Origin: Zeimonas sp003577305
Lineage (GTDB): Bacteria; Pseudomonadota; Gammaproteobacteria; Burkholderiales; Burkholderiaceae_E
Assembly: GCA_030263385.1 (NCBI GenBank)
Contig: SZOX01000013.1
Coordinates: forward strand, 1 to 64,000
Length of the DNA: 64,000 nt
Reading direction: 5' to 3'
The notes below the pieces were generated by a model, which saw only the letters and a program-made list of their open reading frames with translations, was not told the origin of the DNA and did no database searches. Below are positions 50,059 to 58,865 of the stretch, in pieces (within the stretch, counting starts at the first letter, position 1; every line of letters begins with the position of its first letter). Position numbers and translations under genes: made by a program.

Positions 50059-50124
50059 GCAACCAAATGTTGCGTTTTCAGCGGTGAAATGCGTTCCACG
50101 AGCAAGAACGCAACATTTGGTTGC
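50059..50124. repeat. 66-bp palindrome, copy 16
   Basis: Full copy (GCAACCAAATGTTGCG to CATTTGGTTGC) with CAGCGGTGAAAT in place of the usual CGTGCGTGGAAT. Last copy in the window. It is upstream of the hydrolase gene and could affect its expression. Confidence 0.95.
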
Positions 50125-50223
50125 GGCGTCACCGCTGGCCGTCACGCCTGCATGCGCAGCGACCGCCGGCCGTCGCGCCTGCATGCGCAGCGCCCGCGCA
50201 CCCTGCAAACAGGAGAAGACGTC

Positions 50224-51039
50224 ATGCCGTTCGTTCACCGTGAAGGCGCGCGCCTGTACTGGCGCATCGACGGGCATCCGGATCGTCCGCCGCTGGTGCT
50301 TCTGAACTCGCTGGGCACCGACCACGCGTTGTGGGAGCCGGTGATGCCGGGGCTGCTCGGGCACTTTCGGGTGCTGCGCACCGACAAGCCGGGGCACGGG
50401 GCGTCGGAGGCGCGCGAGGGCGAGTATTCGATCGCGCAGCTCGGCCGCGACGTGCTGGCGGTGATGGACGCGGCGGGGCTGCAGCGTGCGCACCTGTGCG
50501 GGGTGTCGATCGGCGGCATGATCGGCATCTGGGTGGCGGCTCATGCGCCCGAACGCATCGACCGGCTGGTGCTGTCGAACACGTCGGCGAAGCTCGCGCC
50601 CGAGGGCTTCGTGGAGCGCATCCGGCTGGTCCGCGAGAGCGGCATCGCGGCGATCGCCGACGCGGTGCTCGGGCGCTTCTTCACGCCGGATTTCGTTGCA
50701 CGCGCCGACGCGCGCTACCACAGCGTGCGCACCACGCTGCTGCAGGTGGATCCGGCCGGCTACATCGGCTGCTGCGCGGCGCTGCGCGACATGGACCTGC
50801 GTCCGCTGCTCGCGCGGATCGCCGCGCCCACGCTGGTGATCACCTGCCGCGACGACCAGTCGACGCCTCCGGCGATGGGCGAGGCGATCGCGGCGGCGAC
50901 TGCGCGCGCGCGCCTGGTGCAGTGGGAACTCGCGCACATTCCGTTCGTGGAGGCGCCGCAGCAGTACGTGGAGCTGCTCGCCGGTTATTTGCATGTTGCG
51001 CATTCGCATAAGCGCACCGACGGCGCGCCGCCGCGTTAG
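50224..51039 (+). CDS. pcaD: Alpha/beta hydrolase, 3-oxoadipate enol-lactonase-like
   Basis: 271 residues, cytoplasmic. PLVLLNSLGTDHALWEPVMP near the oxyanion hole, nucleophile elbow GVSIGGMIG (Ser), acidic residue near CRDDQSTPP, and His in ELAHIPFVEAP. The NSLGT and GxSIGG forms are those of PcaD, which opens 3-oxoadipate enol-lactone in aromatic breakdown. No other pca gene is nearby, so another ester or lactone substrate is possible. ATG 50224 with AGGAGAAG upstream. Confidence 0.85.
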   Translation: MPFVHREGARLYWRIDGHPDRPPLVLLNSLGTDHALWEPVMPGLLGHFRVLRTDKPGHGASEAREGEYSIAQLGRDVLAVMDAAGLQRAHLCGVSIGGMIGIWVAAHAPERIDRLVLSNTSAKLAPEGFVERIRLVRESGIAAIADAVLGRFFTPDFVARADARYHSVRTTLLQVDPAGYIGCCAALRDMDLRPLLARIAAPTLVITCRDDQSTPPAMGEAIAAATARARLVQWELAHIPFVEAPQQYVELLAGYLHVAHSHKRTDGAPPR

Positions 51040-51048
51040 GATGCGCGC

Positions 51049-51441
51049 ATGGAGCACCTGTTACCGAAGCAGGCGTACGAGTTCGTGCAGAAGGAACCCG
51101 ATGCGCTGTTCATCGACTGCCGCAGCGACGCCGAATATTTCTTCGTGGGCCACGCACTGGGCTCGATGCACGTGTCGTGGGTCGACGCGCCCGACTGGGA
51201 AGTGAACCCCGATTTCGTCGCCGACGTGAAGAAGCTCGCCGGTCACTCGATGCAGCGGCCGATCGTGCTGATCTGCCGCAGCGGCAAGCGCTCGGTGGAC
51301 GCGGGAATCGCGCTGGAGGAAGCCGGCTTCCGCAAGGTGTTCAACGTGCTGCACGGCTTCGAGGGCGACCTCAACGCCGAGCGCCAGCGCGGCAAGCTCA
51401 ACGGCTGGCGCTTCGAAGGGCTTCCCTGGGAGCAGTTCTGA
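51049..51441 (+). CDS. Rhodanese-domain protein
   Basis: 130 residues, single rhodanese domain. ALFIDCRSDAEYFFVGHALGSMHVSW opens it; the active-site loop is ICRSGKRSVDAG with catalytic Cys (CRSGKR). Moves a sulfane sulfur between donors and acceptors. 9 bp after the hydrolase stop, so co-transcribed. Full length. Confidence 0.92.
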   Translation: MEHLLPKQAYEFVQKEPDALFIDCRSDAEYFFVGHALGSMHVSWVDAPDWEVNPDFVADVKKLAGHSMQRPIVLICRSGKRSVDAGIALEEAGFRKVFNVLHGFEGDLNAERQRGKLNGWRFEGLPWEQF

Positions 51442-51453
51442 ACGGTAATGCGG

Positions 51454-51699
51454 TCAGTGCATCACCATCGGCTGGTGCATCAGGCCTTCGAAGCGACGCA
51501 GGAACTCGTCGACCTGCTCCTCGGTGGGTTCGGAGCGGATCAGTTCCTGCACGCCGCTGCGGAAGTGATTCGCGAGATCGCCACCGATGTAGATCTCGCG
51601 ACGGCTCAGCTTGTCCATGATCTCGAAGCCGCCCACCTGGCCTTCGGGATCCTTGAACTCGACTACGCAGTAGCTCGGGCTGTTGTAGATCATGTCCAT
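51454..51699 (-). CDS. DUF3567 family protein
   Basis: 81 residues: MDMIYNSPSYCVVEFKDPEGQVGGFEIMDKLSRREIYIGGDLANHF. The family is found in Burkholderiales and related betaproteobacteria, which supports the organism call. Function unknown; soluble, no signal peptide. Converges with the rhodanese gene. Confidence 0.9.
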   Translation of the reverse strand: MDMIYNSPSYCVVEFKDPEGQVGGFEIMDKLSRREIYIGGDLANHFRSGVQELIRSEPTEEQVDEFLRRFEGLMHQPMVMH

Positions 51700-51817
51700 T
51701 CGGGCACCTCTTTCCTGAGTGCCAGTTTGTGCCCCAACGGCCCGGTTTCAAGGCATTAGTGCCCAGTCCGCTGGCGCAGGCGACGAGCGGGCGCCGGCGG
51801 CAGTCCGACTGTCTCGT

Positions 51818-52897
51818 TTACGCTTCATCGCGATCGTGATCGATCGCCCGCCCGAGGTCGGCGGCGATCGACGCCAGGGCCGCGGCTTCGACGTGCGCCG
51901 GCGTGCCCGCGGTGAAGGCCAGCCGCAGGCGATTTCCCAGTCGGTAAGCGCATGCTTCCCAGATGGAGGCCGAACCGTCGAGGCGCCAGATGTACCAGTC
52001 GCGGGCGGTGCGGAACACGCCGGTGGCCTGCGCCAACGGGTGGCGGGCGGGCCAGTCGGCGGCGAGCGCCTGAAGGCGGGCGCGGTGGAAGACCTGGTGA
52101 GCGGGGCGGCGCCACTGCGCGAGCGCCGCGGCCGACGGCGCCGACGATGCCGATGCGCCTGCCTGCGCGTTCGGAGCCGGCTCGTCCGGGCCTGGCGAGC
52201 TGCTTGCCGGTGTGTCGACCGTGAGTTCCACGGAGCGGCCGAAGGGCGGCGCGTCGGCCAGCCTGCGCACCAGCGCCTCCCGGCGAGCTTCGGCCAATCG
52301 CTCGGCATTATTCAAGACGATGTGGGTGGACACTTCCACCTGCGAGCGCGCCAGCGGGTGCATCGGTTCGGACTCGTATGGCGCAGGCCGGGCGGCGTCG
52401 ACCACGGCGACGATGCAGTCGACTTCGAGCAGCGCATCGAATGGCGGGCGCTGCAGCAGATCGATCAGCGCCTCGGGGCGGGCGGCGCCGTCGAGTTCCA
52501 CGATCAGCCGGTGCCAGGGGCCGGCACGCAGCAGCGCCACCAATGCGGAGCGGGCACTCGCTTGCGCGGTACAGCAGGCACAGCCGCCGGCAACCCGGTA
52601 ACGGCCCACTGCGCCCTGTGCGTCGGCGGCGCGAGGGGTGCCGGGCAAGGCCGGCGCGCCGCCTGCGGGCGGGTCGCCCGGGCCGGGCGAAGCTTCGGCC
52701 GAGGCATTCCCGAGCAGGGCCCAGCGCTCGGCCCCCGGGCGCTCGCGCAGCCAGCGACCGATCAGCGCGCTCTTGCCCGCACCGGCAAAACCGGCGACGA
52801 CGGCGACCGGCAGCCGCCGCGGCTCGACCGGCAGACGCGACGGCCCGGTCGCCAGCCGCCGCGGCCCGCCCGACGCCTGGCCGTCCTCGTGCGCCAT
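51818..52897 (-). CDS. CobW-like G3E GTPase
   Basis: 359 residues. P-loop GFAGAGKSALIGRW (res ~36-49), the metal-binding GGCACC (CxCC) that marks CobW/ZNG metallochaperones, LIVELDGAARPEALID (Walker B region), and HIVLNNAERL in place of NKxD. The C-terminal domain ends VFRTARDWYIWRLDGSASIW. Likely delivers Zn or another metal. The weak NKxD motif is unusual. Starts 4 bp after the trkH stop. Confidence 0.82.
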   Translation of the reverse strand: MAHEDGQASGGPRRLATGPSRLPVEPRRLPVAVVAGFAGAGKSALIGRWLRERPGAERWALLGNASAEASPGPGDPPAGGAPALPGTPRAADAQGAVGRYRVAGGCACCTAQASARSALVALLRAGPWHRLIVELDGAARPEALIDLLQRPPFDALLEVDCIVAVVDAARPAPYESEPMHPLARSQVEVSTHIVLNNAERLAEARREALVRRLADAPPFGRSVELTVDTPASSSPGPDEPAPNAQAGASASSAPSAAALAQWRRPAHQVFHRARLQALAADWPARHPLAQATGVFRTARDWYIWRLDGSASIWEACAYRLGNRLRLAFTAGTPAHVEAAALASIAADLGRAIDHDRDEA

Positions 52898-52901
52898 CGC
52901 G

Positions 52902-54359
52902 TCAACGGCGCCAGAACGCCGGCATCAGCACGACGAAGAACGTGAGCAGTTCGAGCCGTCCGGCCACCATCGCGATCGCGAGCAGCCAGGTCTGGAAGTC
53001 GGAGAGCGGGGCGTAATTGCCGGTGGGGCCGAACTGGCCGAGGGCGGGCCCGAGATTGTTCACCGAGGCGACCACCACCGAGAAGGCCGACATGAAGTCG
53101 AGGCCGGTGGCCAGCATCACGAAAGTGAGCACGATGTGGGTGACGCCCCACAGCAGCATGTAGCCGAGCACCGCGAAGATCACGCGGTTCTCCACCACGT
53201 GGCCGCCGATCGTGAGCGGCGCGATCGCGCGCGGGTGCACGAGGCGGTTCAGTTCGCGCCGCGTCTGCTTGAGCAGCACGAGCGCGCGCACCATCTTGAT
53301 GCCGCCGCCGGTGGAGCCGGCCGAGGAGCCGACACAGGCGACGAAGAGCATCCAGAGCGGCGCGAATACCGGCCAGGAGGCGTAGTCCTGCGTGGCGAAG
53401 CCGGTGGAGGTGCCCACCGAGATGGTGTTGAAGGCCGCGTGGCGCAGCGCTTCCTCGAAGCTCGCGTATTGCCCGCCGAAGTACAGCCAGGCGCCCAGCA
53501 CCAGCGAGCTGCCGAGGATCAGCACGAACACCGAGCGCGCCTCGACGTCGCGCAGGTACACGCGCAGCGAGCGTTCGCGCAGCGCAAGGAAGTGCGTGGA
53601 GAAGTTCAGCACCGCGAGCATCATGAAGCCGCAGAGCACGAGTTCGACCGTGGGCGACTCGAGGCCGCCGACGCTGGCGTCGCGAGTGGAGAAGCCGCCC
53701 AGCGCGAGCGCCGAGAACGCGTGGCAGACCGACTCGAACCAGTCGAGTCCGGCCCAGCGCAGCGCGAGAATGCAGGCGGCAGTGAGGCCGATGTAGATGA
53801 GCCACAGCGCCTTGGCGGTCTGCGTGATGCGCGGCGTGAGCTTGCGCTCCTTCATCGGGCCGGGCATCTCGGCCTTGAACAGCTGCACGCCGCCCACGCC
53901 GAGCATCGGCAGGATCGCCACTGCCATCACGATGATGCCCATGCCGCCGTACCACTGCAGCGCGTGACGCCACACGTTCACCGACTGCGGCAGGTGCTCG
54001 ATGCCGCTCAGCACGGTGGCGCCGGTGGTGGTGAGGCCGGCGATCGCCTCGAAGCAGGCGTCGGTGACGCTGATGCCCGGAATCTCGAGCAGTAGCGGCC
54101 CGCTCGCCGCCAGCGACATCAGCAGCCAGCCGAGCACCACCAGCAGCGCGCCGTCGCGCGGCTCGAGTTCGCGCCGGTAGCGACGCGTGGCGGCCCAAAC
54201 GAGGGCGCCTGCGGCGAGGCAGCCCAGCCCCGAGGCGACGAAGCCCGCGTGCGCGCCGTCGTCGACCGCGAGCGACCAGACGATGGGCAGCGCGAAAGTG
54301 GCCGCGAAGACCATCAGCAACCCGCCCAGCACGTGGGCGATCACCAGCAGACGGTTCAA
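52902..54359 (-). CDS. trkH: Trk-type potassium uptake channel subunit
   Basis: 485 residues, about ten membrane segments, with four P-loop filters (GLTTTGATVLSGI; FSTRDASVG region; GTSTGFATQDY; GSSAGSTGGGIKMVR). The GSSAGSTGGGIK block is diagnostic for TrkH/KtrB. Forms the K+ channel regulated by TrkA, encoded at 60172-61590. ATG 54359. Confidence 0.95.
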   Translation of the reverse strand: MNRLLVIAHVLGGLLMVFAATFALPIVWSLAVDDGAHAGFVASGLGCLAAGALVWAATRRYRRELEPRDGALLVVLGWLLMSLAASGPLLLEIPGISVTDACFEAIAGLTTTGATVLSGIEHLPQSVNVWRHALQWYGGMGIIVMAVAILPMLGVGGVQLFKAEMPGPMKERKLTPRITQTAKALWLIYIGLTAACILALRWAGLDWFESVCHAFSALALGGFSTRDASVGGLESPTVELVLCGFMMLAVLNFSTHFLALRERSLRVYLRDVEARSVFVLILGSSLVLGAWLYFGGQYASFEEALRHAAFNTISVGTSTGFATQDYASWPVFAPLWMLFVACVGSSAGSTGGGIKMVRALVLLKQTRRELNRLVHPRAIAPLTIGGHVVENRVIFAVLGYMLLWGVTHIVLTFVMLATGLDFMSAFSVVVASVNNLGPALGQFGPTGNYAPLSDFQTWLLAIAMVAGRLELLTFFVVLMPAFWRR

Positions 54360-54373
54360 CGCGGCAAGGCCTG

Positions 54374-54664
54374 TCAGCCGAGATCCCAGCGCTCGGGCAG
54401 CGGCTCGACGAAGCCCATCTTGCGCAGCATGTCGAGCGCGTCGTCGAGGCCCCGATAGCTGTGGATGGCCGCGCGCAGTTCGCCGACGCTGCGGCGCCCG
54501 TCGACGAGCGCGAGCAATGTGCGCAGCCGCCTCGGAATGGAGGAGTCGGTGCGGCGCGCCTCGTCGCGACCGATGCGCGTCTTGATGAAGACGGTGTCCT
54601 CGCGAAGCACGGGCGGTTCTCCGCCCATCGCGAGCCGGCGCACGATCTCATGCATCGACGTCAT
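54374..54664 (-). CDS. Small conserved protein, winged-helix-like
   Basis: 96 residues from ATG 54664. DSSIPRRLRTLLALVDGRRSVGELRAAIHSYRGLDDALDMLRKMGFVEPL looks like a small winged-helix or PqqD-like fold. The same stretch occurs at the front of some bacterial signalling proteins (moderate recall). It lies 14 bp before trkH, so it may be in that operon. No function assigned. Confidence 0.6.
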   Translation of the reverse strand: MTSMHEIVRRLAMGGEPPVLREDTVFIKTRIGRDEARRTDSSIPRRLRTLLALVDGRRSVGELRAAIHSYRGLDDALDMLRKMGFVEPLPERWDLG

Positions 54665-54770
54665 GACGCGCAATGGTACGCCCTTCCGGATCGGGCAAGC
54701 GCGGGAATATGCCGCATCGGAACGCGCATGTTGCATCGGCCGAAGCGCGCCCCCCGGCCGGCGTGGCACC

Positions 54771-56093
54771 TCAGCCGAAGTGCCGCATCAGCCAGCGCGC
54801 GGTGCGCAGCAGCCGCGCGTCGTCGCCGCGCGCGGCCACCAGTTGCACGCCCAGCGGCAGCCCGTTGGCGCCGGCCAGCAGCGGCAGGCTGACCGCGGGC
54901 ATGCCGCAGAAAGTCCAGAGCGTGCAGGCGATCGGGTCGCCGGTGCCGTCGGCGGCCAGCGGTGCGGTGCCCAGCGTGGCGGGCGCGAGGATCGCGTCGA
55001 AGCGTTCGAAGAGCGGCGCGAAGGCGGCGGCCAGCGGCTCGGCCTGCGCCCGCGCCTTGCGGTAGTCGACCGCGCTGATGCGGCGGCCGCGCTCGATCTG
55101 GCCGACCAGCGACGCGGAGAGCTGTGCGCGCCCGCGCTCGTATTCGGCCTCGAACGAGCCGGCGATGTCGGCCTCCATCACGGTGCGCAGCCAGCCGATC
55201 GCGTCGGCCGCGGCCGGCGGCAATTCGACGGCGGCCTGCCGTTCGCCCAGCCGTTCGAGCAGCGCGCCGAACGCGGCCTGCGCATCGGGCGCGACGCGGT
55301 CCCACCAGGGCATGCGCGCCCAGCCGAAACGCGGCGGGTGCGGCGGCTCGCTGGCGGCCACGCGCGAGAGCGGCGGCGCCGGCAGCGCACGGGTGGCGGC
55401 GTCGCCCGGATCGTGGCCCCAGAGCGCCTCGGCGAGCAGCGCCGCGTCTTCGACGGTGCGCGCGAACACGCCGATCTGGTCGAGCGGCGGCGACTGCGAG
55501 AGCACGCCGCTGCGGCCGATCGCGCCGAACGTCGGCTTGTAGCCCACCACGCCGCAGAACGACGCGGGGCGGATCACCGAGCCGTTGGTCTGCGTGCCGA
55601 TCGCCAGCGGCACCATGCCGGCCGCGACCGCCGCCGCCGAGCCGCTCGACGAGCCGCCGGGCGTGTGGCGCGCATCGTGCGGGTTGCGCGTCTTGCCGGG
55701 CGCATAGGTGGCGAGTTCGGTGGTCACCGTCTTGCCGATCGGCCAGCCGCCGGCGGCACGCAGCCGCGCGATCAGCGCCGCGTCGGCCTGCGCGATGCGC
55801 CCGGCGTGCAGCACGGTGCCGTCTTCGGTGGGCATGCCCTGCACGTCGATGATGTCCTTCACGCCCACGGGTACGCCGGCGAGCGGGGCGTGTGCGAAGC
55901 CGGGCCCGCCGCGGGCGGCCTCGTCGTGCCGGCGCGCTTCCTCGAGCGCGTACGCGGCATCGAGCCAGGCCCAGGCCTGCACCCGGGGCTCGTGCTCGTC
56001 GATGCGCGCCAGGAGCGCGCGCGCGTAGTCTTCGACCGCGAGCCGCCCGGCGGCGATCTCGCGGGCGGCCTCGGCCGCGCTCGGCTCAGCGAT
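54771..56093 (-). CDS. Amidase-signature hydrolase
   Basis: 440 residues. The Ser-cisSer-Lys triad lies in PVGVKDIID (Lys), TPGGSSSGSAAAVAAGMVPLAIGTQTNGSVIRPAS (Ser and cis-Ser). Cleaves an amide; substrate unknown. Family homology (AEPSAAEAAREIAAGRLAVEDYARALLARIDEHEPR) extends upstream of the first GTG (55982), and no ATG/GTG/TTG precedes it in frame. ATC at 56093 lies 7 bp after GGAGGTG and overlaps the DctM stop, so a rare ATC start is likely. It sits in the TRAP operon, so its substrate may be what the transporter imports. Confidence 0.82.
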   Translation of the reverse strand: MAEPSAAEAAREIAAGRLAVEDYARALLARIDEHEPRVQAWAWLDAAYALEEARRHDEAARGGPGFAHAPLAGVPVGVKDIIDVQGMPTEDGTVLHAGRIAQADAALIARLRAAGGWPIGKTVTTELATYAPGKTRNPHDARHTPGGSSSGSAAAVAAGMVPLAIGTQTNGSVIRPASFCGVVGYKPTFGAIGRSGVLSQSPPLDQIGVFARTVEDAALLAEALWGHDPGDAATRALPAPPLSRVAASEPPHPPRFGWARMPWWDRVAPDAQAAFGALLERLGERQAAVELPPAAADAIGWLRTVMEADIAGSFEAEYERGRAQLSASLVGQIERGRRISAVDYRKARAQAEPLAAAFAPLFERFDAILAPATLGTAPLAADGTGDPIACTLWTFCGMPAVSLPLLAGANGLPLGVQLVAARGDDARLLRTARWLMRHFG

Positions 56094-58125
56094 AGAGCAC
56101 CTCCGGCAGCCACAGCCCCATTCCGGGGAACATGTAGAGGAGGAAGATCGCGAGCACCTGGATCGCCATGAACGGCATCATGCCCATGAAGATCTGCCCG
56201 AGCGTGACGTGCGGCGGAGCGACCCCCTTCAGGTAGAACGCGGCCATCGCCACCGGCGGCGACAGGAACGCGGTCTGCAGGTTCAGCGCCACGAGCAGCC
56301 CGAAGAACAGCGGGTTCACGTCGAAGTGCGCCACCAGCGGAATGAAGATCGGCATGAAGATCACGATGATCTCGGTCCACTCGAGCGGCCAGCCGAGCAG
56401 GAAGATGACCACCTGCGACAGCAGCAGGAACTGGATCTTGCTCAGGCCGAGCGAGAGCACCCAGCGCTCGATGATCTCCTGGCCGCCGAGCAGCGCGAAC
56501 GCCGCCGAGAAAATCGACGAGCCGACGAACAGCCAGCACACCATCGCGCTGGTCTTCGCGGTGAGGAACACCGACTCCTTCATCACGTCGCGGTTGAGCG
56601 CACGGTAGGCGATCGCCAGCACGAAGCCGCCGAACGACCCGACCGCCGCAGCCTCGCTCGGCGTGGCCAGCCCGAACACGATCGCGCCGAGCACCGCGAG
56701 AATCAGGATCGCCAGCGGGAAGAACGACGAGAGCAGCATGCGGAAGATCTGCAGCCGCACGAAATTCAGCATCGCGTAGTTCACGACCAGCAGCACCGCG
56801 CCGCCGGCGAGCACGTACCAGAACCAGGCGGGCACCGGCGTCGCGGCCGATGCCGCGTCGGCGCCGGCTTCGACCGCCGCGGCGCCAGAGGGCCCGGCGG
56901 CAGCGGCGGCGTCGGCCTGCGCCTGCGCGCCCTGCGCGGCCGATGATTCGAGCGCCGCGCCGGGCTCGGCCGGCGGCTCGGCGAGCGCGCCGTTCGCGGC
57001 CTCGCCTGCCTGCCCGTCGGTTTCCTCCGGTTCGGCCAGCCCGTCCGGCTCGGCCAGCCCGTCCGGCTCGGCCAGCCCGTCCGGCTCGGCCAGCCCGCCC
57101 TCGAACTGCGAGCCGGCACCGCCCACTTCGGCGCCGAGTTCCTCGAGCCCGCTGACGTCGACCGCGACCTTCGGTGCGGTGGCCGAGGTCCAGGCCAGGC
57201 CGATCACCGCAGCCACCACCAGCGCCGGCAGCGCGGTGACCAGCAGTTCGCGCGCCAGGCGCCCCGAGGACACGCCCACGGCCGCCGGGGCCCTGGCCGC
57301 GCGCAGCAGCGCGGGCAACGCACGATTGCCGAAGCGTTCGCGCACGCGCTCGACATCGGGCGGCAGCGGCACGCGCCGCTCCGACTCGGGCAGCGGCGGC
57401 ATCAGCTTCGGCTTGAGCTTGGCCAGCAGGATCACGTAGAGCACGTACAGGCCGGCCAGCATGATGCCGGGGAAGAACGCCCCCGCGTAGAGCTGCACTA
57501 CCGAGACGCCGGCGGTCGCCCCGTAGACGATCAGCAGCACCGAAGGCGGAATCAGGATGCCGAGGCAGCCGCCGGCGGTGATGGAGCCCGCCGAGATCCT
57601 GGTGTCGTAGCCGGCCTTGAGCATCGAGGGCAGCGCGAGCAGGCCCATCAGCGTGACCACCGCCCCGACGATGCCGGTGGCGGTGGCGAACACCGCGCAG
57701 GTGAAGATGGTGGCCACCGCGAGCGAGCCGGGCAGTCGCGCCATCGCCAGGTGCAGCGACTTGAACAGCCGCTCGATCAGGTTGGCGCGCTCGACCAGGT
57801 AGCCCATGAAGACGAACAGCGGCACCGCGATCAGCACGTCGTTGGCCATCACCGCGTAGGCGCGCTGCACCATCAGGTCGAGGGTCTGCTGGATCGCCTC
57901 CTCGGTGCTTCCGGTGCGGTCCATGTAGGCGAAGAACGCGAACATCACGCCCATGCCCATCAGCGTGAACGCGGTGGGGAAGCCGAGCATGATCGCCGCG
58001 ACGATCAGCGCCAGCATCAGCAGGCCGAGGTGACCGCTGGTGAGCGCGCCCCAGGGCATCAGGAACGCCACCGTGGCGACGATGAGACCGAGAATCGAGA
58101 CTCCGAAGACCAGTTCCTTGCGCAT
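56086..58125 (-). CDS. TRAP transporter large membrane subunit (DctM)
   Basis: 679 residues, far above the usual ~430. The first ~270 residues and the last ~250 are normal DctM, with many helices (LLMLALIVAAIMLGFPTAFTLMGMGVMFAF; FGLATPSEAAAVGSFGGF). In between lies a ~150-residue hydrophilic insert rich in Ala/Glu/Pro/Gly, with GLAEPD repeated four times (18-bp tandem, 57033-57100), followed by an extra helix. Works with DctQ and DctP to take up organic acids using an ion gradient. Confidence 0.9.
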   Translation of the reverse strand: MRKELVFGVSILGLIVATVAFLMPWGALTSGHLGLLMLALIVAAIMLGFPTAFTLMGMGVMFAFFAYMDRTGSTEEAIQQTLDLMVQRAYAVMANDVLIAVPLFVFMGYLVERANLIERLFKSLHLAMARLPGSLAVATIFTCAVFATATGIVGAVVTLMGLLALPSMLKAGYDTRISAGSITAGGCLGILIPPSVLLIVYGATAGVSVVQLYAGAFFPGIMLAGLYVLYVILLAKLKPKLMPPLPESERRVPLPPDVERVRERFGNRALPALLRAARAPAAVGVSSGRLARELLVTALPALVVAAVIGLAWTSATAPKVAVDVSGLEELGAEVGGAGSQFEGGLAEPDGLAEPDGLAEPDGLAEPEETDGQAGEAANGALAEPPAEPGAALESSAAQGAQAQADAAAAAGPSGAAAVEAGADAASAATPVPAWFWYVLAGGAVLLVVNYAMLNFVRLQIFRMLLSSFFPLAILILAVLGAIVFGLATPSEAAAVGSFGGFVLAIAYRALNRDVMKESVFLTAKTSAMVCWLFVGSSIFSAAFALLGGQEIIERWVLSLGLSKIQFLLLSQVVIFLLGWPLEWTEIIVIFMPIFIPLVAHFDVNPLFFGLLVALNLQTAFLSPPVAMAAFYLKGVAPPHVTLGQIFMGMMPFMAIQVLAIFLLYMFPGMGLWLPEVLYR
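57033..57100. repeat. 18-bp in-frame tandem repeat in dctM
   Basis: Three full and one partial unit of CGGCCAGCCCGTCCGGCT, coding for GLAEPD on the minus strand. In-frame unit, so copy-number change would only alter linker length. Confidence 0.9.
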
Positions 58126-58137
58126 CGATCGTTTCCT

Positions 58138-58734
58138 TCAGTGCGAGTGCGCTTCGATGTCTTCTTCGTGGTGGCGGACCATCGCCTTGAGCTTGTCCAC
58201 GTCGACCTCCTCGACGTCTTCCTCGCGCCTGGGCCACTCGCCGGTCTTCAGGCAGACGATGCAGCGCAGGATCTCCACCGCGCCCTGCAGCATCAGCAGC
58301 ACGCCGGCCACCGGGATCACCGCCTTGAACGGATAGATCGGCGGGCCTTCGGCGGTGATCGACGAGTGCTCGCGGATCGCGAACGACTCGCCGGCGTAGC
58401 GCCAGCCCGCCCAGACCAGCGCGACGATGCCGGGAACGAAGAACACGATGTACAGCGTGAGATCGAAGAACGCCTGCGTGCGCGGCGAGAAGAAGCCGTA
58501 CAGGATGTCGCCGCGCACGTGTCCGTTGGCCGCCAGCGTGTAGGCGCCGGCCATCATGAACAGCGTGCCGTAGAGCATCAGTTGCACGTCGAACGCCCAC
58601 GGGTGCGGCCTGTTCAGCACGTAGCGCGAGAACACTTCCCAGGTGATCAGGGCGGTGAGCGCGACGATCAGCCACGCGAAGAAGTGGCCGATCCGGGTGT
58701 TGAACCGGTCGACCGCCAGGAAGAGCTTTTGCAT
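58138..58734 (-). CDS. TRAP transporter small membrane subunit (DctQ)
   Basis: 198 residues with four membrane helices (FFAWLIVALTALITWEVFSRYV; LMLYGTLFMMAGAYTL; LTLYIVFFVPGIVALVWAGWRYAGESF; FKAVIPVAGVLLMLQGAVEIL). RYVLNRPHPWAFDVQLMLYGTLFMMAGAYTLAANGHVRGDI is the DctQ signature. A charged tail follows. 12 bp before dctM. Confidence 0.92.
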   Translation of the reverse strand: MQKLFLAVDRFNTRIGHFFAWLIVALTALITWEVFSRYVLNRPHPWAFDVQLMLYGTLFMMAGAYTLAANGHVRGDILYGFFSPRTQAFFDLTLYIVFFVPGIVALVWAGWRYAGESFAIREHSSITAEGPPIYPFKAVIPVAGVLLMLQGAVEILRCIVCLKTGEWPRREEDVEEVDVDKLKAMVRHHEEDIEAHSH

Positions 58735-58865
58735 GTCGGGCCTGCGTCTTTCGGTGCGCGACTGCTGCCGGGGCGGTGTTCGACGCCGCAGCCAGAGCGG
58801 CGGCCGGCCCGGAGCCGGAAGGAAGCGGCGCGGAGCCGGTGGCCCCGCGCCGGTGACGCGCTACA

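Larger units (their letters stand above)
48880..50223. other. 1.3-kb gene-free repeat cluster
   Basis: No protein-coding gene supported. It contains four 66-bp palindromes (copies 13-16), several minisatellites and a chain of hairpins. Predicted frames here encode only repeat-derived peptides. Confidence 0.7.

Noticed and set aside
113..50124. CRISPR array
   Set aside because: Repeat copies are hundreds to thousands of bases apart with genes between them. There are no regular spacers and no cas genes.
113..50124. A family of small proteins with the peptide RAWNAFHERKRN
   Set aside because: The peptide appears in many predicted frames on both strands because all come from the same palindrome. 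No start, ribosome site or conservation supports a protein.
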